Shown: positions 6,239 to 15,819, counted from the stretch's first letter. The stretch is DNA of 47,518 nucleotides from Candidatus Accumulibacter iunctus (GCA_002345025.1 DDUX01000030.1:16846-64363); one strand, 5' to 3'. Numbers and translations are program-made. Notes: generated by a model from the sequence alone, not told the origin.

Positions 6239-8986
6239 TCAGCGGCCGGTTCCTGCTCCCCCTGCAACGGGCCCAGCAGCAACCGCCAGGCCTTCGGGCA
6301 GCGAGCGGATGTGGAGGTCGCGCTGCGGGAACGGGATCTCGATTCCGCGTTCCTGCAGCGCGCGCGAGATTCCCTCGTTGATCTCGTGCTGCACGCGCAG
6401 GCGTTTGTCGAGCGCGTCGACGAAGGCACGGATCTCGAAGTCGAGCGAGCTGTCGCCGAACGCCACCAGGAAGACCGACGGCGCGGGCTCGGGCAGCACG
6501 TCGGCGTTGCCCTGCACGACCTCGAGGACGATCCGCTGCACCAGCGCGATGTCGCTGCCGTAACCGACTCCGACCTTGATCAGCAGGCGGATGATCTGGT
6601 TCGACAGCGTCCAGTTCACCACATGGCCGGTGATGAAGGCCTTGTTCGGGATGATCACTTCCTTGTTCTCGAAGTCGATCACTGCCGTCGCGCGCGCGCG
6701 GATGCGCGCCACCTTGCCGGACACGTCGCCGACGGTGACCACGTCGCCGATGCGGATCGGCCGCTCGGCGAGAACGATCAGCCCGGAAACGAAGTTGGCG
6801 ACGATCTCCTGCAGACCGAAGCCGAGGCCGACACCGAGGGCCGCGACCAGCCACTGCACGTCTTCCCAGCCGACGCCGAGCAGACGACTGGCAGCGACGA
6901 TGCCGAATGCCGCGATCGCGTAGCGGGTCATGACGGTGATCGCATAGGTGGCGTCGGCCTGCATGGCGAGGCGCTGCAGCAGGATGATGTCGAGCAGTGC
7001 GCCGACCCGGCGGACGACGATGGTCGTGATCACCAGAACGACGATCGCCAGCAGCAGCCGACCGACGGTCAGGGCATGCGTCACCTCCTTGCCGCCGGCC
7101 GTCTCGGTATAGCTCCACAGCCTGTAATCGGTGACCACGCCGAGCGTTGCCACGGCGTCGCGCCACACCCACCACAGCCCGCCGACCAGCAGCAGGGTGA
7201 CGACGAAGTCGAGCAGCGAGCGCGTCTCCTCGCCAAGCGCCGCGATGTCGAGACGCGGCCGCTGCAAGCTGCCTGCGTCCGGCGCGACCGCAGCCGCCAA
7301 GCCGGCGGCGTCCGGTGGCCGCCGCTCACCACCCTCGGCGCCGGTCTGCTCGCGCACCAGCCGCTGCCGCTGAATCTGTACCCACAGGGCCATCAGCCCG
7401 TAGAGGACAACGGCCGCAAGCACGAGAAACAGCGAATGGACGAGGCGGGAGAAGACGTAGCCGGCAGCGACGATATAGCCGGCGAGCGCGAGTGCCGCGA
7501 CGGCGCAGGGAACGCCGACGAGAAAGAGCATCCATACCGGGCGCAGGCGCACCGCCCAGCTGCGCGGCGCGTACTCGCGGAATCGGCGCATCAACGCGCT
7601 GCGGGAAAGGAGGAGACGGAAGAAGAACAGGGCCACCGTCAGCGCACTCAGAGCAAGTGCCACGCGCCCGAGGCTCTCTTCGTTGGCAAAAGGTGCATGC
7701 GCCATGCCGTTCATCGCGGCGATGAGCATCAGCGGCACCAGGACGATCGTCAGGCGGCGCAGACCGCGCGCTGTCGCCGCCACCAGGCGTTCGTCCCAGC
7801 CGAAATGGCGAACCGCAACCCCGCTCGGGTCGAGCAGCCAGGCACTGATGAGCAGTGCCAGCAGCAGCCGGCCGACGACGCGCAGCGCGTCGCCCAGCGC
7901 GGCAGCGAACTCCTGGCTGTCAACTGCGCCCAGCAGCGGGCCGGCTGCCGACCACATGAGAAGCGGCAGCGACAGCGCAAGCAGGCAGGTGACTGCCAGC
8001 GCCGCCAGCGCATGCCGGACCTTGTAGCGATCGCCCCCTAACGCCGCCGGTGACAGGGCCGGCAGCAGACGCCGCAATCTGCCGCGCAGGGCCAACAGCA
8101 GCCCTGCCGTCACCACTGCCGCTGCCGGCCAGAGCGGCTGGCGAGCGATTTCCGAGCGCAGCGATTCGACAGACTCCCGCCAGTGGCTGGGCGAGAAGGT
8201 CCACTGCAGCGCCGGCCCGAGTTCGGTGAGCGTTCGTGTGCTCGGCGGCGCCGGCGTCCAGAACAGCAGCTCGGTCAATTGCGCCCGCGCTGCACCGGCC
8301 TCCTGCAGCAGCGCCTCCGCCACCTCGCCCGCCTCGTTCAGTGTCTGGCGCAGCGTGCGCTGTTCCGCCGCCAGCCGCTGCAGCAGCTCGCGCTGCTGCC
8401 GCAAGGCAGCCGCCAGCGCCCGCACCAGTTGCGCACGTTCCTCGTCGCTGACCGGCGGCTGCACCTTCGCCAGCAGCTTCTCGATCACCGCATCGGGATC
8501 TTCGAGCCGGTGCAGGGCACGCTCGACCGCCAGTTGGGAATCGCTGGCCGTGGCGAGGAGTTCCATGCGGCGCTGCTTGCTGGCCTCCGCCTGCTCGACG
8601 GTCGGCAGGCTGCGCAGATACTCGCGCAGTGTCTGCGCAAACTCCTGTCCGAGCGCCTGCACGCTGGCCCGACGCTCGACCCAGCGCATCCTCTGTTCGA
8701 GATCGATGCGCTCCCGGCGCAGGTCGGCAAGCGCCTTGGCCGGTTCACTGATCGTGTGCACGGTCTCGGCAATGCTGGCCAAGATCTTGTCATTCCGGTC
8801 GGCGACGGCGCGCAGCGGATCGACCGGTTGCGCCAGGCCGGCGCCCGACAGCAGCGCGCACAGCCAGGCGAGGAGCAGACGCACGACGCCGCCCCACGCC
8901 GCGTCGTCGGCCTGACGCCGGCCGCCCGGCACGATCCGGCTGCCGCAGCCGCGCGCCACCCGCCGGCATGGCAGCGTCGGCGTCAT
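6239..8986 (-). CDS. large MscS/KefA-type mechanosensitive channel
   Basis: This is a multi-domain inner-membrane channel of up to 915 residues. After a signal-like segment (about 35-52) comes a periplasmic helical region of roughly 250 residues rich in Leu, Gln and Arg (likely coiled coil), then about ten membrane segments and a C-terminal MscS domain. The pore-lining region reads LGVGLGFGLQEIVANFVSG, followed by AERPIRIGDVVTVGDVSG and the beta-domain FENKEVIIPNKAFI. It would open under membrane tension and release solutes. The start is uncertain: ATG at 8986 lacks a good ribosome site, and GTG at 8884 would place the signal peptide exactly at the N-terminus. A long plus-strand open frame opposite it is an antisense shadow. 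Confidence 0.9.
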   Translation of the reverse strand: MTPTLPCRRVARGCGSRIVPGGRRQADDAAWGGVVRLLLAWLCALLSGAGLAQPVDPLRAVADRNDKILASIAETVHTISEPAKALADLRRERIDLEQRMRWVERRASVQALGQEFAQTLREYLRSLPTVEQAEASKQRRMELLATASDSQLAVERALHRLEDPDAVIEKLLAKVQPPVSDEERAQLVRALAAALRQQRELLQRLAAEQRTLRQTLNEAGEVAEALLQEAGAARAQLTELLFWTPAPPSTRTLTELGPALQWTFSPSHWRESVESLRSEIARQPLWPAAAVVTAGLLLALRGRLRRLLPALSPAALGGDRYKVRHALAALAVTCLLALSLPLLMWSAAGPLLGAVDSQEFAAALGDALRVVGRLLLALLISAWLLDPSGVAVRHFGWDERLVAATARGLRRLTIVLVPLMLIAAMNGMAHAPFANEESLGRVALALSALTVALFFFRLLLSRSALMRRFREYAPRSWAVRLRPVWMLFLVGVPCAVAALALAGYIVAAGYVFSRLVHSLFLVLAAVVLYGLMALWVQIQRQRLVREQTGAEGGERRPPDAAGLAAAVAPDAGSLQRPRLDIAALGEETRSLLDFVVTLLLVGGLWWVWRDAVATLGVVTDYRLWSYTETAGGKEVTHALTVGRLLLAIVVLVITTIVVRRVGALLDIILLQRLAMQADATYAITVMTRYAIAAFGIVAASRLLGVGWEDVQWLVAALGVGLGFGLQEIVANFVSGLIVLAERPIRIGDVVTVGDVSGKVARIRARATAVIDFENKEVIIPNKAFITGHVVNWTLSNQIIRLLIKVGVGYGSDIALVQRIVLEVVQGNADVLPEPAPSVFLVAFGDSSLDFEIRAFVDALDKRLRVQHEINEGISRALQERGIEIPFPQRDLHIRSLPEGLAVAAGPVAGGAGTGR

Positions 8987-9080
8987 GCGCTCGGCCCGCT
9001 GCAGGACAGGTCTCTGGCGGACAGGAGAGCCGCCCGATGCGCCGGCGACTGCCTGACAGCGGCGGCCGGATGGCTCTGCA

Positions 9081-10016
9081 TCACAGGCCGCCGCCCCAGC
9101 GGTACTGCCAGGCGATGCCGATCAGGTCGTAGTCGTTGCCCGTCCGCGACGAGACGCCTCTGCTGGCGTAGAACTTGACGGAATTGTTGAGATCGACGGG
9201 TAGTGCCAGCGTCGCCCCCAACCGCCAGTTCTGCTGCAGATCCGAACTCTCGACGCCATTGATCGTCGTCCGACCGCCAGTGAAGTAGGTGACGTCGAGC
9301 GACGCCCAGATGCCGGCAGGAAAACTGTAGATGGCGTGCCCCTGCAACGAGTAGATGGGATCCTGCTGCCGCCTGTTGCCGCCAAAGAAGTCGCGGTTTT
9401 CCGTGAACAGGCTCACTGCCGCCTGCGACTCCAGCGTCCATCGGCCGATCGCCTTGGAAATCCCCACTTCCGGCTTGAACGACCAGCGATTGGTGCCAAT
9501 GTTGACCACCCGCGTCGAGTCGTACTGGCTGGCCGGCGCCGACACCTGCAAGCTGGCACCGATGATCAGATCCTGCTCGTAATCCCTGAACTCGCTCAGC
9601 GACAAGGCGGGCGCACCGTAGAGGTTGACCGACAGGCGAAAACGCGGATCCGCCAGCCCGTCGACGATGCGCTCGACCGGTTGGCCACGCAGCTCGGCGT
9701 CTCCCGACAGCCAGCTGTAGGGAAGGATGGCGTCGAACTTGGCCGACATGCCCCAGAAATCGAGCACCCGAGCGTAGGCGAGAACGGCGTTCGATGTCCT
9801 GAGTTCGGCGTTGCTGACCGGCAGTGCTCCGTCGAAGGGGACGGCTCCGGCAGTGTAGGCATAGCCGGCAATCAGGAAGTTGACACCGACCGGCGCGTTC
9901 GAATAGGCGCGCGGCTCGATGTCCTGCGCGCAGGCCAAGCTGCCGGCGACGATGCCGAGCAACAGGGCGAGGAGGCGCAGGAACCTCTGCCAAGTGGCCG
10001 CAGGAGAGCGATGCAT
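9081..10016 (-). CDS. outer-membrane beta-barrel protein, MetA-phenol-pathway type
   Basis: This 311-residue exported protein has a signal peptide ending near residue 30 (LLGIVAGSLACAQ) followed by alternating hydrophobic beta-strands typical of an outer-membrane barrel. Motifs such as NAPVGVNFLIAGYAYT, DLIIGASLQV and a C-terminal aromatic ending (IGIAWQYRWGGGL) resemble the 'MetA-pathway of phenol degradation' putative transporter family. The start at 10016 has a GAGGGG site; the open frame extends upstream to 10343 but lacks signal features there. The cargo is unknown. It lies upstream of the mechanosensitive channel on the same strand with a 94-bp gap. Confidence 0.75.
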   Translation of the reverse strand: MHRSPAATWQRFLRLLALLLGIVAGSLACAQDIEPRAYSNAPVGVNFLIAGYAYTAGAVPFDGALPVSNAELRTSNAVLAYARVLDFWGMSAKFDAILPYSWLSGDAELRGQPVERIVDGLADPRFRLSVNLYGAPALSLSEFRDYEQDLIIGASLQVSAPASQYDSTRVVNIGTNRWSFKPEVGISKAIGRWTLESQAAVSLFTENRDFFGGNRRQQDPIYSLQGHAIYSFPAGIWASLDVTYFTGGRTTINGVESSDLQQNWRLGATLALPVDLNNSVKFYASRGVSSRTGNDYDLIGIAWQYRWGGGL

Positions 10017-10269
10017 CGCCGTCCCCTCAGCCCGGCGATGCGACGACGCAGCCCAACGGACCGGAAACCAGGCGCAGCCGGCCGCCATGCTCGCGAGCCC
10101 CCTCGCGGGCACCACCTCCCGGCCCGGCGACGGTTGTCCCGGAAACGGGAGCGATTCGTCACGCTGCCTGATCCCGGCCGCCGCCGCGGACGGGACGATG
10201 CAGCTTCCCTCGACGACCGTCTGCAACATGCAAGATCTGCCCATTTCGAAGCGTGGACGCCAGGGCTGG

Positions 10270-10551
10270 TCAGATCCTGTCCTGCCAGAACCTGGGGCCG
10301 CGCACCGCGACTCCTGCCTGCAGGCCGTTCCTGGTCGGAGCATCGGTGGTGATCACGCCGTAGCCCGGTGCCTTCGCCACCTTTGCCTTGAGATGCGGCT
10401 GCGCCGGGCAGTACGCCGCCAGCGAAGCCTGGGTCGCCTGGCAAATCTCCGCATGTCTCGCTGCCCCGTCGTCGGCCGCCACGGCACCGCCGGACAGCAG
10501 GGACAGGCTGAGCATGCTGCCGCGGAGGACTCTGACTCTGTACAGTTTCAT
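10270..10551 (-). CDS. small exported protein of unknown function
   Basis: This is a 93-residue protein with a clear signal peptide (about residues 1-25, ending GGAVAA) and a GGAG ribosome site at good spacing before ATG 10551. The mature part has two cysteines (EICQ and AAYCPAQ) that could form a disulfide, then KVAKAPGYGVITT. The last part faintly resembles the start of SYLF/YSC84 lipid-binding domains, but it is far shorter than that family, so it may be a truncated relative. I do not recognise the function. Confidence 0.6.
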   Translation of the reverse strand: MKLYRVRVLRGSMLSLSLLSGGAVAADDGAARHAEICQATQASLAAYCPAQPHLKAKVAKAPGYGVITTDAPTRNGLQAGVAVRGPRFWQDRI

Positions 10552-10856
10552 CAAGCAGCTCCTTCGCCAGTGAGCGGTTGACCGATAACCCGGGCATCCT
10601 ATGCGCGGCGCTGGAGGTCGTCAATGAATACCTGCGGCCACCCCCCGCAGCGCGCGGCCACCATCGCGGCACCAACAGTGTCGCCCCGTCGCCCTCTCTG
10701 GCGCCGTGGCCCTCAAGGAGGAACCGGGTATACTCTCACGCTCGCCGATCGGCATCGTCAGTGACTGCCATCGCGGAGCGGCGGGGCGCGATCGTGTCGA
10801 CGGTGCGACGGCGGATCACGATCAGCGGGTTGTCAGAACCAGGAGATCGAACGTAA
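10552..10856. other. intergenic region between divergent genes
   Basis: This 305-bp gap separates the small exported protein (minus) from the CorA-type gene (plus). A TATACT at 10729-10734 could be a -10 box for the plus-strand gene but has no convincing -35 partner. AGGAGA at 10841-10846 is the ribosome site for the TTG start. I see no RNA gene or repeat here. Confidence 0.4.
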
Positions 10857-11942
10857 TTGAAGGCGACGCTCATCGATGCGCAAGGCGTGTGCACATCATC
10901 GTCAGGCGAGGAACTTGCCGCCCGGCTGCCTGCGCGGGGCTTCTTCTGGCTCGACCTGGCGAACGCCAGCGAGGACGAATTGGCCATCGTGGCCTCCGCG
11001 CTGCGTCTCGACGACACCCTGAGTTCGTGGCTGCCGCGCTTTGGTCGATCGGCGCACCTCGAGTCGAGCCCACAACACCTGCGCATCTCGGCCTGGGCGG
11101 ACGCCGGGGCGCAGGGAGTCGTCGAGGGGCACATCCTGTACTCCCCGGCCTGGTTGATCACGGCCTTCGACGGCGACGCGCTGTGTACGGAAGCGGCGCG
11201 CCAGCGCTTTCGTGAGCTGGGCGACAAGATCGCCACGGATCCCGGTTACGCGCTGCTCGCCGTCCTCAATGAACTGCTGACGGGTTTCTACCCGCGCCTC
11301 GAGCGCGCCGACGAACTGCTCGACAGGCTCGAGGACCAGATCTTCCTCAACCCGGTCGCCGAGCAGTTGCTGAGCCTTGCCGATCTGCGTCGCGAACTGT
11401 CGTCACTGCACCGGCTGCTGGTGCCGCTGCGTGATCGGGTGAAGAACGTGGTCACCTCGATCGGAGGGTTTCCCGGCATCAGTGCGAACGTCTGGCCATC
11501 CTTCCAGACCTACAGCGAACGCCTCACCGACCTGGTCGAGCTGATCGACGAATACCGCCAGCGTACCGCCGACGCGATGGAGGCTTATGCGGCAAACGTG
11601 TCGAACCAGCATTCCGAACAGATCAACCGACTCACCGTGATCTCCTGGGTATTCCTGCCGATCAGCTTTCTTACCGGCTACTTCGGGATGAACTTCGACT
11701 GGGCGGTCAACCAGCTTCTGGCGACACGCGACGCCTTCTTCCTGCTCGGCGTCGGACTACCCCTGTTTTCGCTCGTCCTGACTCTTCTGGTGTTCAAAAG
11801 CCTCGGATGGCTGGGGGCGTGGCGCCGCAAGAGGAAGCATTTGAAGCGCAACCGGCCGGATTGGGTCCGCCGCACACGACACCACCGGAACAGTCGGCAA
11901 GCCGGCAGGCCGCCAATTGCCCGCCCAACCAACGGGCAATGA
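10857..11942 (+). CDS. CorA-family divalent cation transporter
   Basis: This 361-residue inner-membrane magnesium/divalent-cation channel subunit has a large cytoplasmic N-terminal domain, a long helical stalk (about 130-270) and two C-terminal membrane helices. The family signature GMN appears in GYFGMNFDWA after the first helix and forms the selectivity filter of the pentamer. The start is TTG at 10857, the only start with a well-placed site (AGGAGA, 10 bp upstream). The basic C-terminal tail after the second helix (about 40 residues, rich in Arg, Lys and His) is longer than usual. ZntB-like zinc transport is an alternative to magnesium uptake. Confidence 0.88.
   Translation: MKATLIDAQGVCTSSSGEELAARLPARGFFWLDLANASEDELAIVASALRLDDTLSSWLPRFGRSAHLESSPQHLRISAWADAGAQGVVEGHILYSPAWLITAFDGDALCTEAARQRFRELGDKIATDPGYALLAVLNELLTGFYPRLERADELLDRLEDQIFLNPVAEQLLSLADLRRELSSLHRLLVPLRDRVKNVVTSIGGFPGISANVWPSFQTYSERLTDLVELIDEYRQRTADAMEAYAANVSNQHSEQINRLTVISWVFLPISFLTGYFGMNFDWAVNQLLATRDAFFLLGVGLPLFSLVLTLLVFKSLGWLGAWRRKRKHLKRNRPDWVRRTRHHRNSRQAGRPPIARPTNGQ
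11916..11940 (+). terminator. hairpin at the end of the CorA gene
   Basis: ATTGCCCG (11916-11923) and CGGGCAAT (11933-11940) form a perfect 8-bp stem with a 9-nt loop that runs into the stop codon. It lies between convergent genes. There is no T-run, so rho-independent function is uncertain. Confidence 0.4.
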
Positions 11943-12008
11943 CGGATTGCGCGGTGAGAGCGGCCGACGCGCTGCGGCGCTTGCCGCAAGCAGGCCACCT
12001 TCCCGCGA

Positions 12009-13760
12009 TCACACCGCCGACGTGCCGCCTGGCGAGTTTGGCGGTGTTGCCTCGGGCGCATCCGGGACGTGCTCCCAGGCCTCCACGACGGCACGCAGCG
12101 AACCGTAGAAAGCATCGGCACCGAGGACCGCTGTCAGCCCATAACGGTCAAACTGCTCGCGTAGGGCAGGCGAAGCATGGGCGAACACCAGTGCGATCCC
12201 CTGCGCCTCGAGCAGCTTGCAGGTATCGCGCAACATGGCTGCGGCAGAGAAGTCCACGTCGCCGATCGCTGCCGCCTGCACGCACAGGCATCGCAGCGGC
12301 ACCTCTCCCTTGACCCTTGCCAGTCGCAGGACCTCCTCGGCGAACTGCCCGGCGTTGGCGTAGTAGAGGTTGTTGGTAAACCAGTAAGCGAGCAACCCGG
12401 GCGCGATCTGACGGGGTTCGCTGAGCGGAACCGTCAGCCAACCCTTGTGCCTCTTGTCCGCCGCGATGATCGAGTTGTTGCCGCGGTAGCCTCGCCGCAC
12501 GTGATCGAGCAGCGACAGCACCATCGCCAGGAGGATGCCCTGCTCGACGCCAACGACGACGACCGTGACAGCCGTGAGCAAGGCCACCCAGAACTCGGCA
12601 CGTGCTTCGAGGAAGATCCGGCGCATCCCCTGGATATCGATCATCTTCACCGCGACCAGGAAAACGATTGAGGACAGCACGGCCGTCGGCAGGTGCGCCA
12701 ACGGCCCGGTGAGAAACAGCAGGACCAGCAGCACGAGGACGCAGGTGGTGAGCTGAGCGACCTGGCTGCGGCCACCGCCGCCATCGACCATCGCCGTGTT
12801 GGTCGGACTCCCATTGACAATGAAGGTCCCCGAAAAACCGGCACCGAGGTTGGCCATGCCAAGGCCGACCATGTCCACGTTCTCGTCGAAGCGATCGCTG
12901 TACTTCGCGGCGTAGGCGCGCGAGGTGGCGGCGCTCTGCGCCAGGATGACGACAAAGCAGGCGAAGGCGATCGGCAGCAGCTTCTGCAGCAACGGCCAGC
13001 TCCATTCGACATGCGGCAGGCCGAGCGTCGGCAGACCACTCGGGACGGCACCCAGCGTCTCGAGGTGGGCATCGAGACCAAGCGCCCAACTGATGCCGAT
13101 GGCGCCAACGACCGCGATCAGCCCGCCGGGCAGCCGCTCCGAGACTCGCCGGCAGCCGAGGATCACCGCCAGAACGGCGAGCGAGACGCACACCGCGTAA
13201 GCGTTGCTCTCACCGATCAGCCGCAGATCATGGACGATCTCGAGCAGCGGATCGTTGCTCGTTCGCTGCAGGCCGAGCATGCCCGACACCTCGAGCAGCG
13301 CGACCTGTACACCGACGCCGGTGAGGAAACCGACGAGAACGGTACGCGAGAGGAAATCGGCGAGAAAACCGAGCCGCAGAACCCGTGCGGCGAACATCAG
13401 AACCCCTGCCATCAGCGCCAGCAGGCTGCACAGCGCCAGCCACTCGTTCGAGCCACGCACCGCCATGCCGGCCAGACCGGCGGCGACCACCGCCGCCGTC
13501 GCCGAATCGGCGCCAACCGACAGATGGCGCGACGACCCGAAAATGGCGAACAGCGCCATCGGAATGAGGATCGTGTAGAGCCCGGTGATCACCGGCGTGC
13601 CGATGATCTTGGTGTAACCCATCGTGCCCGGGATGGCGAGTGCTGCCAGCGTCAATCCGGCAAGGACGTCGCGCGTCAGGCCGGCGCGATCGACCGGCAG
13701 AACCCCCTGCAGAAGCGGCAGCCGAAAGCGCTGCCCTTCGCTATCCTGATCCTGTGTCAT
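12009..13760 (-). CDS. SulP-family anion transporter with STAS domain
   Basis: This 583-residue inner-membrane protein has 10-12 hydrophobic segments, starting DVLAGLTLAALAIPGTMGYT, the SulP N-terminal signature. A C-terminal cytoplasmic STAS domain (roughly residues 465-565) contains IGDVDFSAAAML. SulP members carry sulfate, bicarbonate or other anions, often with Na+ or H+. The specificity cannot be read from the sequence, though sulfate would fit the sulfur genes elsewhere in the window. ATG 13760 lies directly after a GAGGGG site, whereas ATG 13778 has none. It converges with the CorA gene. Confidence 0.9.
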   Translation of the reverse strand: MTQDQDSEGQRFRLPLLQGVLPVDRAGLTRDVLAGLTLAALAIPGTMGYTKIIGTPVITGLYTILIPMALFAIFGSSRHLSVGADSATAAVVAAGLAGMAVRGSNEWLALCSLLALMAGVLMFAARVLRLGFLADFLSRTVLVGFLTGVGVQVALLEVSGMLGLQRTSNDPLLEIVHDLRLIGESNAYAVCVSLAVLAVILGCRRVSERLPGGLIAVVGAIGISWALGLDAHLETLGAVPSGLPTLGLPHVEWSWPLLQKLLPIAFACFVVILAQSAATSRAYAAKYSDRFDENVDMVGLGMANLGAGFSGTFIVNGSPTNTAMVDGGGGRSQVAQLTTCVLVLLVLLFLTGPLAHLPTAVLSSIVFLVAVKMIDIQGMRRIFLEARAEFWVALLTAVTVVVVGVEQGILLAMVLSLLDHVRRGYRGNNSIIAADKRHKGWLTVPLSEPRQIAPGLLAYWFTNNLYYANAGQFAEEVLRLARVKGEVPLRCLCVQAAAIGDVDFSAAAMLRDTCKLLEAQGIALVFAHASPALREQFDRYGLTAVLGADAFYGSLRAVVEAWEHVPDAPEATPPNSPGGTSAV

Positions 13761-13818
13761 CGTCCCCTCGCAATCCATGTCGGCGCTGCCGCGCGGCGCC
13801 GTGCCGAGCCGCCCGTTA

Positions 13819-13939
13819 ATGTGAAAGTCGCGGCAGCGACTCGCGAATCTCCCTTCTCCCGGGCGCGGGAGAAGGGCCGGGGATGAGGGAAACGGTCATG
13901 ACTTTCATCATCCGGGGTATCTCTACAGTCATGACCGTT
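13819..13939 (+). repeat. 121-bp intergenic repeat, copy A
   Basis: This segment begins ATGTGAAAGTCGCGGCAGCG and includes a hairpin (CTTCTCCC...GGGAGAAG). It ends in a 13-bp inverted repeat, AACGGTCATGACT (13891-13903) with AGTCATGACCGTT (13927-13939). A second copy of the same length, with scattered substitutions, is at 23376-23496 in the same orientation. It lies upstream of the SulP gene in non-coding DNA. Confidence 0.85.
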
Positions 13940-14331
13940 CGCCGGCCGTTGCCGCCACACAAGCCCCGGCCAGTGGCTGCCGCGTCGCCTGCCCGCCGCG
14001 CCGGCCTTGCCCGTGGACTGCTTCTGTGCCGCCCCGGCAGCGAGGCACTGCGCCGCGTCCTCCCGCTGGCGAACAGGAAACGAGAGCACCGGCGCGAGTA
14101 TCTCCGCCCGGGCCCACCGTCGTCAAGGAGCGAGCCCCCCGTCGGCGCTGACGCGACTTTTGGGTTAACGGCTGGATGCGTGCGTTCTTGACGGCGGATG
14201 CCGTTTTCGCGAATGATGGCGGTGAGACGGTCACGGCGGTTTGAGCCTGGCGCAGCGCGATTGCAGGAACGGACTCCGCCGTAACCTGGTCGGCGATGTC
14301 TCGACCGTGACGAGCATTTGTCGAGGTGTGC
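13940..14331. other. non-coding gap with a fragment of the repeat
   Basis: This 392-bp gap has no convincing gene. At 14148-14162 there is GCTGACGCGACTTTT, which matches the first part of the 121-bp repeat in reverse orientation before diverging. Open frames here show no recognisable protein. Confidence 0.4.
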
Positions 14332-14775
14332 ATGGGAACAGACTACGAAACGGACGTGGTGGCCTGGGCCAGCGAGCAGGCTCGCCTGATTCGCGCCGGG
14401 CGTTTCGATCTGCTCGACCGGGAACATGTGGCTGAGGAGATTGAAGACGTGGGCAAGAGCGAACAACGCGAGTTGGCCGCCCGTATGGCGGTTCTCCTGG
14501 CCCATCTCCTGAAGTGGCAGCACCAGCCGGAGCGCAGAGGCACCAGCTGGGAGCTGACGATCGGCAATCAGCGACAGCGAATTCGCCGTCGCCTGGAAAA
14601 GACACCGAGTCTTTGCGGCTGCCTGAAGGACCCGGACTGGTGGGCTGACGCCTGGGGCGATGCCTGCGATCTCGCCAGCGCCGAGACGGGAATCGGCATG
14701 GACCGGTTCGCACGCAGTTGCCCCTGGGCGCTGGCAACGGAAGTGCTCAATGAAAGCTGGCTGCCGAACGGGTAG
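14332..14775 (+). CDS. DUF29-family protein
   Basis: This 147-residue protein matches the DUF29 pattern: a YETDVVAWASEQARLIR opening, then LDREHVAEEIEDVGKSE, a hydrophobic LLAHLLKWQHQPERR, and a closing CPWALATEVLNESWLP. DUF29 proteins are common in cyanobacteria and proteobacteria, often in multiple copies, and have no settled function. The start at 14332 follows a GAGG site; an ATG-less extension to 14326 adds two residues. It is mainly alpha-helical and probably cytoplasmic. Confidence 0.8.
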   Translation: MGTDYETDVVAWASEQARLIRAGRFDLLDREHVAEEIEDVGKSEQRELAARMAVLLAHLLKWQHQPERRGTSWELTIGNQRQRIRRRLEKTPSLCGCLKDPDWWADAWGDACDLASAETGIGMDRFARSCPWALATEVLNESWLPNG

Positions 14776-14882
14776 CAGAGCAGTTTGTCCGAGGCGGCAC
14801 CGCCGGCCGCCCTCGTCGCCCGGGCGATAACCGGCGGCGCCTGATAGAATCCCGCACTCACCCGCCGGTTCCTCGTCAGCCC

Positions 14883-15047
14883 ATGGCCTCCGCCGACAAC
14901 CCGATCCTGGATTCGCCCTGCGACGAATCCTTCCACCGCCTCTACGGCTTCGTTTCCCACCCCATTCCTTTCCGGGCCGGCAGGCGTGTGGCGGTGCGCG
15001 TGGTCAGCCAGTTCGGCGAGGAATCGACCAAGGTATTGCAGCCATGA
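14883..15047 (+). CDS. small hypothetical protein coupled to the next gene
   Basis: This 54-residue open frame runs from ATG 14883 to a TGA that overlaps the next gene's ATG (ATGA at 15044-15047). The overlap suggests translational coupling and is the main support for its being real. A TAGAAT at 14845-14850 could be its -10 box. The product has a PILDSPCDESFHRLYGF part and a basic RAGRRVAVRVVSQF part. I do not recognise it. Confidence 0.4.
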   Translation: MASADNPILDSPCDESFHRLYGFVSHPIPFRAGRRVAVRVVSQFGEESTKVLQP

Positions 15048-15628
15048 ACCCACCCACGACCACGCAGCGCGAACGCCTGCGCCTGAAGATCACCCTCGAA
15101 CGTTTCCGACCGGCGATCTGGCGCCGCGTCGAGGTCGACGACGACCTCAGTTTCGAGGAATTTCACCAGGTCATCCAGGTGGCCATGGGCTGGGACGATG
15201 CCCATCTGCATGAATTCCGTGTCGCCGGCCTGCGAATCGCAATGCCGGTTGACTCGGATGGCATGTTCGACGACGACGAACCGGCGCTTCCCGAAGACAC
15301 CGCGACGCTCGCCGCCTGGCTGTCGGGTCAGAAGAAGTTACGCTACTGGTACGACTTCGGCGACGACTGGTGGCACAGTATCAGCATCGAGAAGCGGCTG
15401 CCGGCCGATCCGGCGGCGCCACGCGCGGTGCTGCTCGCCGGCAAGGGGGCGTGTCCGCCCGAGGACTGCGGCGGCGTGTACGGCTACGCCGACCTCATCG
15501 CCACCTGGAGCGACCCGGCAGCCGAGGAGTACGAGAGCGTCCGGGAATGGCTCGGCGACGACTTCGACCCGAACGCGTTCGACCTGGCGGCGCATTCCCG
15601 ACGAGTCGGCCAGATCTTCGCGCGCTGA
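15044..15628 (+). CDS. plasmid pRiA4b ORF-3-like protein
   Basis: This 194-residue protein belongs to the pRiA4b ORF-3-like family. Landmarks are RLKITLERFRPAIWRRVEV, FHQVIQVAMGWDDAHLHEF, a central acidic loop, LRYWYDFGDDWWHSI, and ACPPEDCGGVYGYADL near residues 138-153. The family is found on plasmids, IS1096-like elements and chromosomes and has no settled function. It overlaps the small upstream frame by four bases. Its GC content matches the neighbours, so transfer is not evident from composition. Confidence 0.85.
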   Translation: MNPPTTTQRERLRLKITLERFRPAIWRRVEVDDDLSFEEFHQVIQVAMGWDDAHLHEFRVAGLRIAMPVDSDGMFDDDEPALPEDTATLAAWLSGQKKLRYWYDFGDDWWHSISIEKRLPADPAAPRAVLLAGKGACPPEDCGGVYGYADLIATWSDPAAEEYESVREWLGDDFDPNAFDLAAHSRRVGQIFAR

Positions 15629-15701
15629 GACTGATCGCGGCGGCCGGCAGCCCATTTTTTTGTTCGAGGAAGTTGCCCTGACGCCTCAGGGAAGTATCCT
15701 G

Positions 15702-15730
15702 TCGCGAGTCGCTGACGCGACTTTCACATT
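15702..15730 (-). repeat. partial copy of the 121-bp repeat
   Basis: Read on the minus strand this is AATGTGAAAGTCGCGTCAGC followed by GACTCGCGA, nearly identical to the first 29 bases around copies A and B. The rest of the repeat (hairpin and GGTCATGAC arms) is absent. Confidence 0.75.
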
Positions 15731-15819
15731 GACGCGGCCGCCTCTGCCACGAGGCGCCCCCGCCGCAAAGCGAACGCGTCGACCGTTGCCGGGCACGCGT
15801 CCCGGTCGACGGCTGCCGC

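Noticed and set aside
6161..8041. 626-codon open frame on the plus strand
   Set aside because: It is antisense to the MscS-type channel, lacks any family motif and is rich in His, Asp, Gln and Arg as expected from the reverse strand of a GC-rich gene.
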